A stretch of DNA of 64,000 nucleotides from Orbilia blumenaviensis (taxonomy: Eukaryota; Ascomycota; Orbiliomycetes; Orbiliales; Orbiliaceae). A model generated the notes under the pieces. That model made no database searches. It had not been told where the DNA came from and was given only the letters and a program-made list of their open reading frames with translations. The translations under genes were made by a program, and so were the position numbers. Every line of letters starts with the position of its first letter. Position 1 is the first letter of the stretch. This document shows, piece after piece, positions 41,450-53,232 of the stretch. The DNA is taken from positions 1 through 64,000 of the forward strand of contig JAVHNS010000022.1 of NCBI GenBank assembly GCA_036872755.1, written 5' to 3'.

Positions 41450-43652
41450 GGCTTTGAAGCGTACGCGTTGTTGAGCTGGTGTCGATTTGTCCGCTTCTGT
41501 TAGATGTTATGGTCCGTTGCTTGGCGTTGCTTGGCATGTCAAATATGTTTTGTAATTTTTTTTTTTTTTTTTTTTTTTTTTTACGTTTTAACTACCAAGC
41601 CAAAAGAACAAATATGTTTTATAAATATTAAATGTGCTTCAAGGTCGCGCGCCCTAGGGAAGGAAGTCCCTCGAGATCTCACACGACACTGTTAGCTCGA
41701 CGTAAACCGTGATCTTAGCTAGCTCGCGGTTCTTTTAGGCGTATATTCAGGATCCCCTTCTCAATAATAGCTAATAGTTTACACCAGTTATTATTACATT
41801 ATCATATAGCAGTGTGTAGCCTCGATCCGGTTTCTCTTTTCCGGGTTTATAGACGCTCCACTTGATGCAATCAGAAATATTTACTCACTCAAGATCACGC
41901 ACGCTTCGAAAGTTGAGTTACCCTGACAACTTTTTGTTTTTCAACGTGATATTACGCTAAGGCTTTAGAAAGTACATGAAACTTTCGATACCAAATTGGT
42001 TTATGTTCCTTACCTCATCAGAACCCTTGCCCACACATCATTTGCAGCCATTGGAACCTCTTGGGTTCGTCGTTTGTGTAGTACGCGGCCATGTCATCAT
42101 AGCTTTGATTTATTCCTTAGCGTTCTTCTGCAAATAAACAGAGCTAATGCAATTCTATATTTGATGCAAGTAGCTCTTGCTATCTTCTATTCTATGAAGC
42201 CCCAAGGCTCGTGTAAATATATAGATAAGCATATTTATATCATGTATATCGCTATAGACAACATTAACAAGTATAGAGCATATTTTGGGTTATTATACCC
42301 TAAAATCACAAGTTTGAGGTGATGATTATTGTAAAACATGCCTTCGCTGTGATGCAGTAGCTTGATGACTTGTTTTTCGATGTCGTCTTGAGCCTAATTT
42401 AAAATTTTCTGGAAATTTATTAAGCCAGATCAAATAAGAAGCATATTGGATGATGAATCTGGGAGTGCATATGCCTCGTTATAAGATTTATATTAAGCCA
42501 GAAGATCACAAATCTATTAATATGCAAAACCATAATTAATTGTGTCTTGTTGGTAGTCCGGAATATGTGTCACACATAAGTACCTATATAGATACTAATA
42601 TGCCGACGGTTTACAATGGCACAACAAACGCTGTCTCGTCTGTCAAATAGATAATTAGACGACAGCATTAATAAAGAAAGAATTCGAAAGACGCGGTACG
42701 TGAGAACACTGCATCAACACAGATGCCGGGACTGGGATTCGATTCCCCTTCTGAGATTCTTTTTTTGCGTTTGTTTTTTCTGGCAAACCAACAAGGAAAA
42801 CTTGTGGCTGTTCCATGTGTTGGATTAGTCTAGAAAAAGACAGGTGCTGGCCATGCGATACCATGCTGACCCGACCAAAACGTTTTGTGTTGGATTGGTC
42901 TCGGTGCCAGAGCAGCCCCGTGTTGGATTATAGGACTCTATCAACCGGTCCAGCGAAGTGAACATTGATATTAATATGTTTGGTATCGCAGGAAGCGTAG
43001 GGAGCGCAAAATCAGTAGATATTTAATTCCAGGTCATCTTTGTACAAACCTGTAGCTTTCGACGGCTTGATCAATCCAACAGGCGTTTAAACGACATTCG
43101 AAACAAAAGAGTGAGGTATTGAGAGCACAAATTCGTACCGGTACCACAGGCCCACGTCAACGTTGCAACACGTATTTCCAGCCCACCCCTGCTGCCGACG
43201 GCCGAGGTTCGGATTGCCCGTCTAAGAGACTCCCTTTTGTCTATATTTTTGCGCATTTTTTGAAATTCGTGCTACGTTTTGTTTTCCTCGAACGCTTCAT
43301 TATGAATTCCAAATAATTAACTACTCGTACTATGTTAGTCGGACTGTATTTGGCTAAGAGTACCCACCAAAACCATACAGAACTGCCAATACTACCAACC
43401 AAACATAACACGAAAAAATTAACTACAAGACTATTGCTACATGAATATAGATCTATTTAGTCTGACAGTTTAGGATTTGATACGGGAGAAGATCAAAATG
43501 AGGAAACCTCATTGTTTTCTCAAGTATATAGTTGTAGTATAAAATTTGGTTTGCCATCAGAGTGGTTTGGACTTGAAATTATAGATTTCGAAGTTCATAT
43601 GGTCTGGATGTTGTTAAAGTGTTAAACCACTCCAAACCGCACCATCTCCAGC
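41450..43652. other. Intergenic with poly-T and repeat fragments
   Basis: A 27-base T run at about 41556-41582. A tRNA-like T-arm tail (GGGATTCGATTCCCC followed by T-rich DNA) at about 42728-42775, with CTCGGTGCCAGAG-type motif near 42895. Another decayed T-arm tail at about 43200-43235. These look like remnants of the tRNA-headed repeat. No gene seen. Confidence 0.45.
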
Positions 43653-45545
43653 CTACGGCAAGACCACTTCAACGAGTCCGACTTGACTCCTAGTTTTCCA
43701 GAATTTATTAAGACGAAGTCCAGCCTGCTCAATTATACTCCGAAATTCCGCCGGTTTACGCTCGATCCCATTCATAAATGCCATGAGCTCCAGGTCTCGT
43801 GTGTGAGAATACCTCGTAAAATATCCATAGTTTGCTGGCAGAAGTGAAGGCGCCGAGGGTAGCTGTGCATCGCCGTATGTGGTGTTCATCACTTGCTCGC
43901 TATATACGGAAAGGATGTTAGGGGAAAGCTTAATCCCATGTCTTTGACTGAGTATACAAACAACCGCTTACCAGATAAGAAGTTTACTTTGAGGACCCAT
44001 GCCCGCCTTGATTCCCTTCAAGATTTTAACACAGTAGTCATCGGACCAATCATGAAGGATATATCTCAACCAGTATATATCAGCTCCTTTAATTGGATTT
44101 TCCTCGAAGAAATCATGTTCGACAAACTTGACACGGCCTTCTTGAAGGGCAGACGGGTTCTCCTTCGGCCATAATTCGGTCTCTCCCTTGCTAATAACCT
44201 GACTTCTGTCTTGTATTACGAAATTCAAGTCAGGGTAGAGATGAGAAAGACCAAGGCAGAACCCACCTAAGTTTGTATTTTCATTAGCCATTAATATTTG
44301 TGGGGATCACGGGGTCTCCGTATATGGAAGAAGCAGGAGATCTGTTGGAACATACCCATGCCCCCGCCGACATCTACGACAGTAGCCTTTCCAAGAGAAG
44401 ACCACGGAAAGTCTAAAACCAGATATCAGGACATAAATCTCATCAGGTGCTAACAAATGATTAACCAACAAACCGTATAAATGCGCCATCCCAGAGACCC
44501 TCCCGCCCCCTATCATTGCAAGGCTGAATATGGCATGTTCCGGTCGAGGTACACGTCTTTTATCATCTTGGCCTTCGTCTGTTTCCTTTACATATTGATG
44601 TAACTCATCCCCGAAAATGCCTGGATAAGCACTTTCTGCGCCGTCGGGGCCATTACGGCCGTTGAGAATATTTTGAACAGTTGTGGTCTCCTCCATCCAG
44701 TTCCACATCGAGGTTTTGGTCCCTACGGCATCCTGAAACGCCGCTACGTCGACGGAATAGGAAGGACCCTTGACAGGGTCGGTGAGAAGGCGGGGTAGGT
44801 AGTCGGAAGCAGTATATCCGTATTGGCCACTATTATATCAAATTGACCCTTGAGTCAAAAGTTTGCTAAATTATATATGACCGATAAGTCTTTAAGTAAA
44901 CTACGGTAATACTGACCATAATAAGACATAGGCACGTAAAGGTTCATTTTTCACAAGCGCCGCCGAAATAGAGTTATTGGTGAAGACATCCTCAGCCACC
45001 TCGCGGAAAACGTGAATAGAACACAGACATCGCATTATGCGCGCTAGCGGGATTTCTCAGCGATACAATTAAACCTTGCTACTGAATTATTTACGAGGAA
45101 TAAGGAGTTGGTACATACATAGTTTCCTCGGTTCGATACCCACACGAGCCGCAAGACTGTTGATATCACAACCGGTGTCACCATACTCAGCTAGAATATC
45201 AGGTATCCGTAAAGATGCGACTATGTGCAGTGAACGGCTTTCATAATGTTGCAGTGAAACCTCTAAGATACGTCCGCTCGGATCGCTTACAAGCTCGGTT
45301 ATCATGCCAGCTGCGGACAATAATGTCCTCTGGGCTTCAAAGAGCGCATGTGATGGCAATGACGCTTCAACGTTCTCCACTTTCGAACTCTTCGCTGCCA
45401 CATAATCGGAAACTGTGCTTTGGATCAGCTCACTCAGCTTAATTAATTGAAGTGCCTTTTGGTCAATTCCATTTGTGCCGTCCATCATGTCGATATAATA
45501 TCTGGTTTCCGGTTGGATTGATTGATTAGCGTTTGGTTCCCTCAT
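43653..45545 (-). CDS. SAM-dependent O-methyltransferase (family 2), six exons
   Basis: Exons 45545-45119, 45043-44917, 44829-44474, 44412-44356, 44266-43972 and 43899-43653 join into about 502 residues with no stop. Introns are 61-89 nt, all GT-AG and frame-consistent. The C-terminal domain has the SAM-binding loop DVGGGMG (317-323), an IQDR segment and the catalytic His in ILHDWSD (H394). The N-terminal half matches the dimerisation/winged-helix part of this family (KLSRIMRCLCSIHVFREV). The enzyme transfers methyl from SAM to a hydroxyl, typically on an aromatic or polyketide in the cytosol. Its neighbour is an FAD oxidoreductase in divergent orientation. The substrate cannot be told. Confidence 0.88.
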
Positions 45546-47977
45546 CTGCGTATGGGGATTTGGGCCCTTTTAAATACAAATCCCATCTATATCCATACAT
45601 AATTTAAGAATTGTCGCTGTCGCTAGTTCCGTCAATACCAGATGTATAATTCTCTGTCATTTATTTAGAATACGAGCAAAATTGGCTATAGTCCATAGGG
45701 AATTAAATAAATGGGGATACTTAGTTGTGCACGCAAGCGAGCAGTGGCACCCAATTAACTGAGCTGAGTGAATACCCTATTGACGGGTGCACCAGTGGAG
45801 CTCCGAGATTCATCTGATTCTATCCAGCCGTAAATAAGCGGGCGGGCCGAAACTAGCGTGGCTCCATTTGACTAGGCCGGTGGTTAGGGTCTAACTACTT
45901 GAAGTAGTCTTAAGGCTAAGAAGGACATGTAAGGAAGTTGAGCTCTGGACCTAGTAAACTTAGATTCTTTATCTGTCAACCCGAACTACCGTGCGGGACC
46001 GCCAATTCCATAGGCCTAATGCGTAAATACCATAACTTCCGAAATCGCGAATTGATAAGACCTTCAGAGTGTGTATATACTTAGTTGCAATTTGAATATA
46101 GCATACTAGTAGCTACAGGAGAAATTACAAATACCGTCTGGGTATCTCAGCCCTGAAGTGTGCATGTGTGCGCGCGTATCATAAGCCTGTAAGCAATCAA
46201 CATGCTTCCTTTGTTATGGGTTCCTTTACCAGTCTCCAACCACGCTTTTTTAGTATATCCAAAACTAAATTAAACCGAAAGGGGCAAAACTATGCGTGAA
46301 TAAATATAGAAGCGAGAAGTTCCTCGTAGGCCGGCGCTAAAACTGTTGAGTTGACGCCCTATAAGACGACTAGTCATCACCAAGCTTTACCATCTTGTGA
46401 ATCTCGTCCTTTTAGGCGAAATGATACACATATTTCCTTTTAGGAGCCGAGCAATGCATATCAGACGATTTTATGTATTCCGTCAGCGCCGACTTCCGAC
46501 TCCGTATTACGTTAATACGATGAAACCGGATAAGGTACATTAGTGCATGGGGTCCGGAGGTTGGATATCCTCGCTCACTCCTTCAGTGACCCCAGATATG
46601 GTTCTTAGGCTAGGCCAAACTAAGGAGTCTAAGAACGGTGCAAGTTAAAACACGGGAAAATGTGCAACATAACTGCGGACCGACACGGATACGGCGGAAC
46701 CCGATGCTCGTGCACAGGGATGGCACTGTTCCCCGCCCCACTTCCATGGCTTAACTTAGCCATTCTGATCTCTGAACGAGTGGGAATCAGACAGTAAGAC
46801 TTTACCAAGGTCCAGGAAAGCTTATTCTATAGGTATTCTCGTACGCACCCAAGTTATAGTCAGCCACAACTCCTACAGGCGAACCTAGTATAAATTTTGA
46901 CCATGTTGTACACGTCACGTCAACAGATTCTCTAGTACTTCGTATAGTCCAGTTTTAAATATCTAGGTATTCGTTTTAAGCCTCTGTAATACAGCTTATA
47001 TTTACTGTGGATCATAGTAACGAAACCACAGCGTTATCGCTGCAATAAGGGTAGATCCTAAGTAATTAGTAAAAAGCCTTGTAGGACCCTTTCTCAATCT
47101 CTAACCACACAGGACGAGCCCGTTTAGCATATCTGAAACCAAATTAAGTGGAAAAAATGAAAACCAAGTGTAAGCGAGATCGAGAATGGAAGCTATAAGC
47201 TTCTCATAAACCAGCACTAAACCGCCCAGGTAATAAGACCTATATCAAACAAATAATATTATCAAGTGGGTCACTATAATCCTTTAAAAATCATTTGTAG
47301 TGTAGCCGGAATAGTACGCATACGATAGTTAATATTACACGTATTGAACTATAAATTTTGAAGTCGTTGCAAGGTATATACTGGTATTGGAATATCAAGG
47401 TCTCTAAAGGGACCCCGCTACTCGAAGGTAGGCTGCTCATTGAGTCTACTAGCCTATCGTGCTATTAAAGGCGCATCGGCAGGTACTTCGATTCAGAGCT
47501 TTTTTGCGTCCAGAACAGATAACAGATGCGAGGCTTAACTCGTCCCACCCCGACCAATTGATACTATGACTTTTTGAAAATAAAATTTACTTAGAATGCT
47601 AGAATAGCAGACTGATGGCTAATGGATATGAGAACAGCAGCGATCCTTCTAGACAGAGAGCTTCTGGATTTATTAGAAGAATCGCAGCTACTCACTAATA
47701 CCAACGTAGCCACAGCTAATCATTCCGTCCGGTTTCTCCAAGTATATATAGGCTAGCCGTTCTCCCTAGATAAAGTCGGAAGAAAATCGGTATACACTGG
47801 AGCGAGTCAGACAGCTAGTTTTACGCATGCAAGAGAGGATCAATCTATTGCTCTTATAACTGCTTCCCCTTTTCCCCTTCCACCCGGATATCTTTTTTTA
47901 AAAAAAAACTTTTCTCCAATACTTGAAGAGGTATCACTAGTGCTCCCAACACTGGGGCTCGAGAAAGCAATACCAAA
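45546..47977. other. Intergenic between the two enzyme genes
   Basis: 2.4 kb, the shared upstream region of the divergent O-methyltransferase and FAD oxidoreductase. Two diverged ~200-bp repeats are visible (about 46230-46340 and 47098-47230), differing largely by C/T and G/A. A TATATATAGG element at about 47743-47752 and a short polypyrimidine stretch before 47978 could belong to the promoter of the plus-strand gene. No ORF of note. Confidence 0.5.
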
Positions 47978-49465
47978 ATGGTTTACTCCAATCATCCTAT
48001 TTTGAATGGTTCTAGCAATAGACCAGTTTTTGCTATTATCGGCGGCGGCATTGCTGGTAGCGTTCAAGCGATTCATCTCGCAGAACGATATCCCTGGCTA
48101 GATATTCACATCTTCGATAAGAATAAGAACATTCTAACCGGGACCAGCAATATGAACCCTGGCCGGCCGACTTTCGGGTTTCATTATCGCTGCTTAAACA
48201 CCGCGACCTTCTGTCAGGACAATACTGTCAAATTTACCAAATTTCTCGATCGCATTGGATGCCCGAATATTTTCGCTAAGGCACCGCAAGGCGGAATATA
48301 TGTGCTCATGAAGGGAGCCACGCAGATCCTCAATGACTCTATTAACCCGGTGTTTAGCCCAGATGAGATAGAGCCCGTCTTTGAGCAAATAAAGGAGCAT
48401 GCTATCAAGAATTACTCGAATGACAATAATTTTAAGAAGCACTTTGGTTCTCCAGACCAGATATGCCGAAAGCTCGAAGAAGCCGAATACAAACGCTTCC
48501 TCGCCCCGGGGCTACTCGAAGGAGTAGGAGCTTGCTACGAAACCGCTGAGAAGACCTTCGATACTGTCGGTATATGTTCCTTCTTGCGTGAATACATCAA
48601 GGGGATCAAGAATATCAAGATTCAGACCGAAGCCAAGGTCACTTTCCTGGAGGAAATTCATCAGTCAAAGGCCGCTCGCTATCGCATTACTTGGAACGAT
48701 ACCCGTACCAGCAAATCCCGATCTGAGGTTGTACAGTTTCTTACCTTAGCATGCTGGGAGCGTGTAGGGCTCTTTCGGAAGCAGCTCGGTAAACCGGAAT
48801 GCCATCCTACGTATAACCGACTCAAGATGCTCGCTATTCTTGAAACCGAAGTCACGGCCGACCGTGTCGATACGATTCGTCCAATTTTTGCCGCATCCGG
48901 CCCTTTCAGCATGATATCACCACAGTCATGCATCAAAAAGCCCGATGGTAGCATGATTTGCAGGCTCGCTTGTACATTGGCCATTAGAACCAACGTCATG
49001 AATGTTCCGGACGATAGAGTGCTGCCTATAAATTATGACAACATGCTTGAGGGTACTATTGAAGCCGAGGAGAAAATGGAGATGGCAGCGCCAATCCTTG
49101 AAGGTGCAAAGCAATTCTTCTCCTGCCTAAGTAATGCGAGATTGGCTGAGGTTCGGTTTGGTACTGTCAGAGTCCCGTTCGGCGCTGGTGGAAATGTGGA
49201 TTTGCACGATCCAACAAGTGAGCATCACTCCAGGGACTACCCTGGGTGTAGTGATCTTGGTGATGGACTCTTCGTGAACGAGGCAATGAAGATGATTTAC
49301 AGCGTTTATAATGCTGAGATGGTGTTGGATTGGGCACACGTTGAACTCGGTGGAATGAATCACAGGTTGACTCATGCCTCAAAGACTAAGGCTGCTACAA
49401 AAGGGGCTCTGGCTGTTATTAATAACTCTACTCATTCCTTAAAGTCTACTCGTCTTGCTATATAG
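47978..49465 (+). CDS. FAD-dependent oxidoreductase (DAO-like), intronless
   Basis: 495 residues in one exon. The N-terminus holds a Rossmann FAD-binding motif, IIGGGIAG (20-27), followed by an acidic residue at the end of the second strand (IHIFDKN), as in the D-amino-acid-oxidase/glycine-oxidase superfamily. A conserved-looking segment NPGRPTFGFHYRC follows. No signal peptide or membrane span. The enzyme would oxidise a small substrate with FAD; the substrate is unknown. The lack of introns contrasts with the multi-exon neighbour and could reflect transfer from a bacterium, but many fungal genes are intronless too. With the O-methyltransferase it may form a small tailoring pair. Confidence 0.82.
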   Translation: MVYSNHPILNGSSNRPVFAIIGGGIAGSVQAIHLAERYPWLDIHIFDKNKNILTGTSNMNPGRPTFGFHYRCLNTATFCQDNTVKFTKFLDRIGCPNIFAKAPQGGIYVLMKGATQILNDSINPVFSPDEIEPVFEQIKEHAIKNYSNDNNFKKHFGSPDQICRKLEEAEYKRFLAPGLLEGVGACYETAEKTFDTVGICSFLREYIKGIKNIKIQTEAKVTFLEEIHQSKAARYRITWNDTRTSKSRSEVVQFLTLACWERVGLFRKQLGKPECHPTYNRLKMLAILETEVTADRVDTIRPIFAASGPFSMISPQSCIKKPDGSMICRLACTLAIRTNVMNVPDDRVLPINYDNMLEGTIEAEEKMEMAAPILEGAKQFFSCLSNARLAEVRFGTVRVPFGAGGNVDLHDPTSEHHSRDYPGCSDLGDGLFVNEAMKMIYSVYNAEMVLDWAHVELGGMNHRLTHASKTKAATKGALAVINNSTHSLKSTRLAI

Positions 49466-50068
49466 AATAGGGGTAGAGCCTAGGAGGTAGTATTGCATTC
49501 TGCTAGCTCAATTTAAGTCCGCATCTGGTCTCGCGGTGTCCGCATCCGATCTTTCCATGAAAGCGAGCGTCGGCCCTCAGCAGTTGCGTAAATCATATTT
49601 TAACATACACATTTTCGATAGATTGTGCTCTCTAGAGGAAAGATCTTTTAACAGAATTATGTTCGTTATACCATTATATATATTTCACAACATTACAGTC
49701 TAGACCATCGCGAATGAATCCTCAGACGGAACTGAGTTATCAGCCCAATTTAACGCCATTTTGAATCCATAACAATATATTTCAGTGGTGACAGATTTAA
49801 CAAGGCACATTATCAATTTGGAGGCCTAACTAGGCGCGAAATAAGAATACCATGAGCCTGCATGTGGCCGATCATTCGAACATGGATTACATATCTCCTG
49901 AAGAGTCCACGAACGATTTTGAAATTTGGCCTTGATCGGTAGCCTGTCACAAAACTACCCCCCCCCCCGAGACGCCCCTTCATTAAAGCTTCCAACGCCT
50001 TGACCTGTACAGTAAGACAGCTAGCCTGCGGGATTGGGACGTTTTATAGCTAATTCCAACCATCCGCC
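49466..50068. other. Intergenic
   Basis: 3' flank of the oxidoreductase and upstream flank of a small ORF. Contains a run of 12 C residues near 49958-49969 and a CTGGTCTCGCGGTG motif at 49525 resembling the repeat ends elsewhere. No gene. Confidence 0.5.
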
Positions 50069-50284
50069 ATGTCTACTCCTCAGAACTCGTCCCTCGTAAA
50101 GCATTACGCCCCTTCGGGTCTCTCCGTCGGCTCGACAAAGGCCGACTGCCGATATGCTAAAAATAGAGCGATGGCGACAGGGTGTGGTTACGGTACTAAT
50201 GTTGAAGCGGTAGAGAAGAATGAGGTACTGGATCCCTCGCAGGTTGCGAAGACTTTGGGTGAAGGGAGGAATTTGGTGATTTAG
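50069..50284 (+). CDS. Small hypothetical protein, 71 residues
   Basis: A single-exon frame starting MSTPQNSSLVKHYAPSGLSV, soluble and uncharacteristic, with an ATG in a reasonable context (CGCCATGTC). Composition and codon use look protein-like and it is not a shadow of another gene, but no motif or homologue is recognised. Confidence 0.3.
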   Translation: MSTPQNSSLVKHYAPSGLSVGSTKADCRYAKNRAMATGCGYGTNVEAVEKNEVLDPSQVAKTLGEGRNLVI

Positions 50285-53232
50285 GGAAACCAGAGTACCA
50301 ACCAATGATGATTGCTAGCAGACAGGACAGAGGTTGGCTGGGTTGCTTGAGTAGGGGCAAGCGTGTGATGCGAGGGAGGTCGTGCTCGATGGAGGGTATC
50401 TGAAAGCCCAGAGGGAGGCGGATAGCGAAACGGAGTTCGGAGAGGGCAAGCTACCCATGGTCGTGATGATGTTTTTTTTTTATTTTTTTTTTTTATCAAA
50501 GACAATCCCTTGATTATGTAGCTCTATATGATGCGAAACATACAAGGTCGACCAATCAAAATTTGCTGGTTGGAGAAACGTAAATTTATTTCTCGCGAAT
50601 TGAACGTATTAGACTTTGAATATTCCACCGTACACACCGTTAGGTTCCGCCGCGATAATATAGAAGTCTCTAGTGGTATCTGGTGATGTATCGTAGGTAG
50701 GTAAATGTGATTGCCACAATTGACATAGGTGTTTACATGGGATCTCAGGTCACCTATGCCGTTTTGGACGCCTATTTCAAGCTATTCACAGCACGATTTC
50801 GGGAGGTATGTGTCGATGCGCGTCCGCGAACCGCGCAGTCTAGAACGCTGTATACTCTCTTATGTGACAAACGCACCCAGATAAGGACCTCAACGCAAAC
50901 ATCGACATCACTAATCTCAGACAGATCTACTCTTACATTCCAAGATCTGTATGTTAACTTACTGATAGCGCCGTTATCTAGTAGGTAAACTTAGGCCTTG
51001 TCTTCCGGTGGCACGGAACTATGACTACCTTTGTACGCAAAGGCTTGCCGGATATAAATTAGGAAACCAATCCATATAACTCCTAGTACCCGACCTCCAC
51101 CAACATATCACGGCTAATGGTCGATTTTGTTTATTATTACAAGTTATGCATTTGACGTAAAGTTGGATTGCAAGTATAGTACTGTTTGCAATTTCTGTTG
51201 GGGATGCCGGAATTCGACAAGATGATGACGTCTCTGTAGCTTAAGCCTTATTTTGTATCCTCGTGAGAGGTATGACAACGTCGAGCCCTATATTGTGAGG
51301 CATAATGTCTCCATCCCTCACGGCACCCGTGTATATGACCCTAAGCAATAATTAGTACAAGCGCCCTAGGTGTTGAGTGCGAAAACCAGTTTGATTAGCA
51401 GATTGGCGAGGCTACGAATGAATCGGTAGCAAAAGTGGGCAAGAAATAGCTAGTTATATATATATATATATATATATAGATTAATATTATCGGAAGATTG
51501 GCCGCTAAGTTTATTGATACATGATGGAGTGGAGGTCTGGTGGTCAGAGGTATGAGCGACGCGACGCGACGCGACGACTCGAAGGCTTAACGAGAGGAAG
51601 ACAGTTTACGGGTGTATAGTATGGTATTTATACATGAATTTTCAAGACTAAACCTAATTCATTGAAGCAGCCAGCTTAACCTGATCAATTAATCCACCTG
51701 AAAAATATCGGAATATATGACAATGAAAATTGAATAGAGCAACGAGACTCCAAATTGCATTTTATACCACCTGATTCTACTAGCATTAAGCAAATGAACT
51801 AATAGAACATTAGAGGAGGGCTGGTTAGCTTCGTTCTGTGTTGTCGTTGCAAGTCCGGCTTCTGGGTCTTGGCAGCTGCGACCATTTCATGTACGGTGCA
51901 TGGAGTCCATTGCCGATGGTATTCCGGGTAATATGTGGTATGGAGCTAAAATCGAATAATCTGCGTTTTCTGCAGGGGTATAATACCGTCTACTAAGTTT
52001 TAGCTCCATGCACAAAGCCAAGGGCCTTAACTAATATCCACTAGTTCGAAGCTGATCGACAACTCTCGTTACCAATCCGGTGAATATTTGGTGATAATTA
52101 GTTGATAGCTTGTGCGGGTGGCTCGACGTGCGTGGAAACTAGGTTTCGAACGTTTAATCCCATAGGAAAAGATTGGCAAATAAAGGGATTCCATAACAGA
52201 TTTGCTGGGCGACCCTCGTGTTGACCCTCGTATAAAAAGCGACACAGACCCCATTACTCCCGCGCAAATAGCATTTGCCAGTCAGATCCAGCCTCACCAT
52301 AGTCGACTCTTGAATTTTTCTGATAAACAAAATCAACAGGGATTTAGATATCAAATCTGGATGCTCAAAAGAGAAGGCGTGGTTTCGTGCTTACAATGGA
52401 GAAGGGGATCCCAGCAGACTCTCTGACCTCTGAAAAATCGGATTTTGCCCCTCACAAGCTCAAAACCCTGCTGCCGAACTAATAATTCAAGATCCGACTT
52501 CCCTTTCTTTACCAATTCGAGTTTAACTAGCCACTTTCGCCAATTCGGCGGGGTACTCTTAGTCTAGAGGTCACCCTTGGGTACTCTACAGCCTGTCGAC
52601 TCAAGAGTTCGGAACAGCTTTTGTTGTGATCGTCGGCTTCATATAGTGCTATGCAGAAGTACTTGTCCCTATTATGCTCTCCCAGGCCCCCACTGCTTTT
52701 TTGTAAAATTCCGACGCATAAATTTCAAAAGACCCTCCTCAGGCTGATGTGGAACTGCGACACATGATCCAAGCCCTGACGAGGATAACGAGAATTCCTT
52801 CTAACTATGTACGTGTATAATATTGGGCCCACAGGCCCCATATGGGCTCCATTCATAAAACAAATTGAGGTATGAAATGAGGTATAAAATGGGAAGGCGT
52901 GAGGCAAAACGATAGTCGGGGTGCCTAGAGAGAAAGCCGTTAGTTAGACAGCCCGCCCAGCCAGCTTTGCTCTTAACCAATCGTGGCCAGCGCCCCTGGC
53001 CGTCCGTGTTGTGGGGCGTGTTTCGAGACGATTGACAAGTATATCAGAAGAGAAATCTTTTCTATAAATACCTTATGCCAGTGCGGGTTTCTATCAGGCT
53101 GGAAGCCCATTGCATGATCCAATCGGTCGGGCTGGGAAAGAGCTGTTCGTTTTTGGGGTTTTATTTGCTATATAATCAACGCACCGTCGAAATGCTGGGT
53201 TTGGACAAAGTATAGGCGCTGCACACCTCAGA
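50285..53232. other. Intergenic with microsatellites
   Basis: T-rich run near 50470-50496, a (TA)n tract at about 51454-51478 and a (GCGAC)n run at about 51556-51577. ORFs of 60-93 codons lack any support. I see no gene. Confidence 0.5.

Noticed and set aside
45546..47977. Possible rDNA or structural RNA in the 2.4-kb intergenic region
   Set aside because: Some phrases look RNA-like, but no conserved rRNA motif or foldable domain could be identified.
43653..49465. A full secondary-metabolite gene cluster
   Set aside because: Only two tailoring-type enzymes are present; no synthase, transporter or pathway regulator was found within the window.
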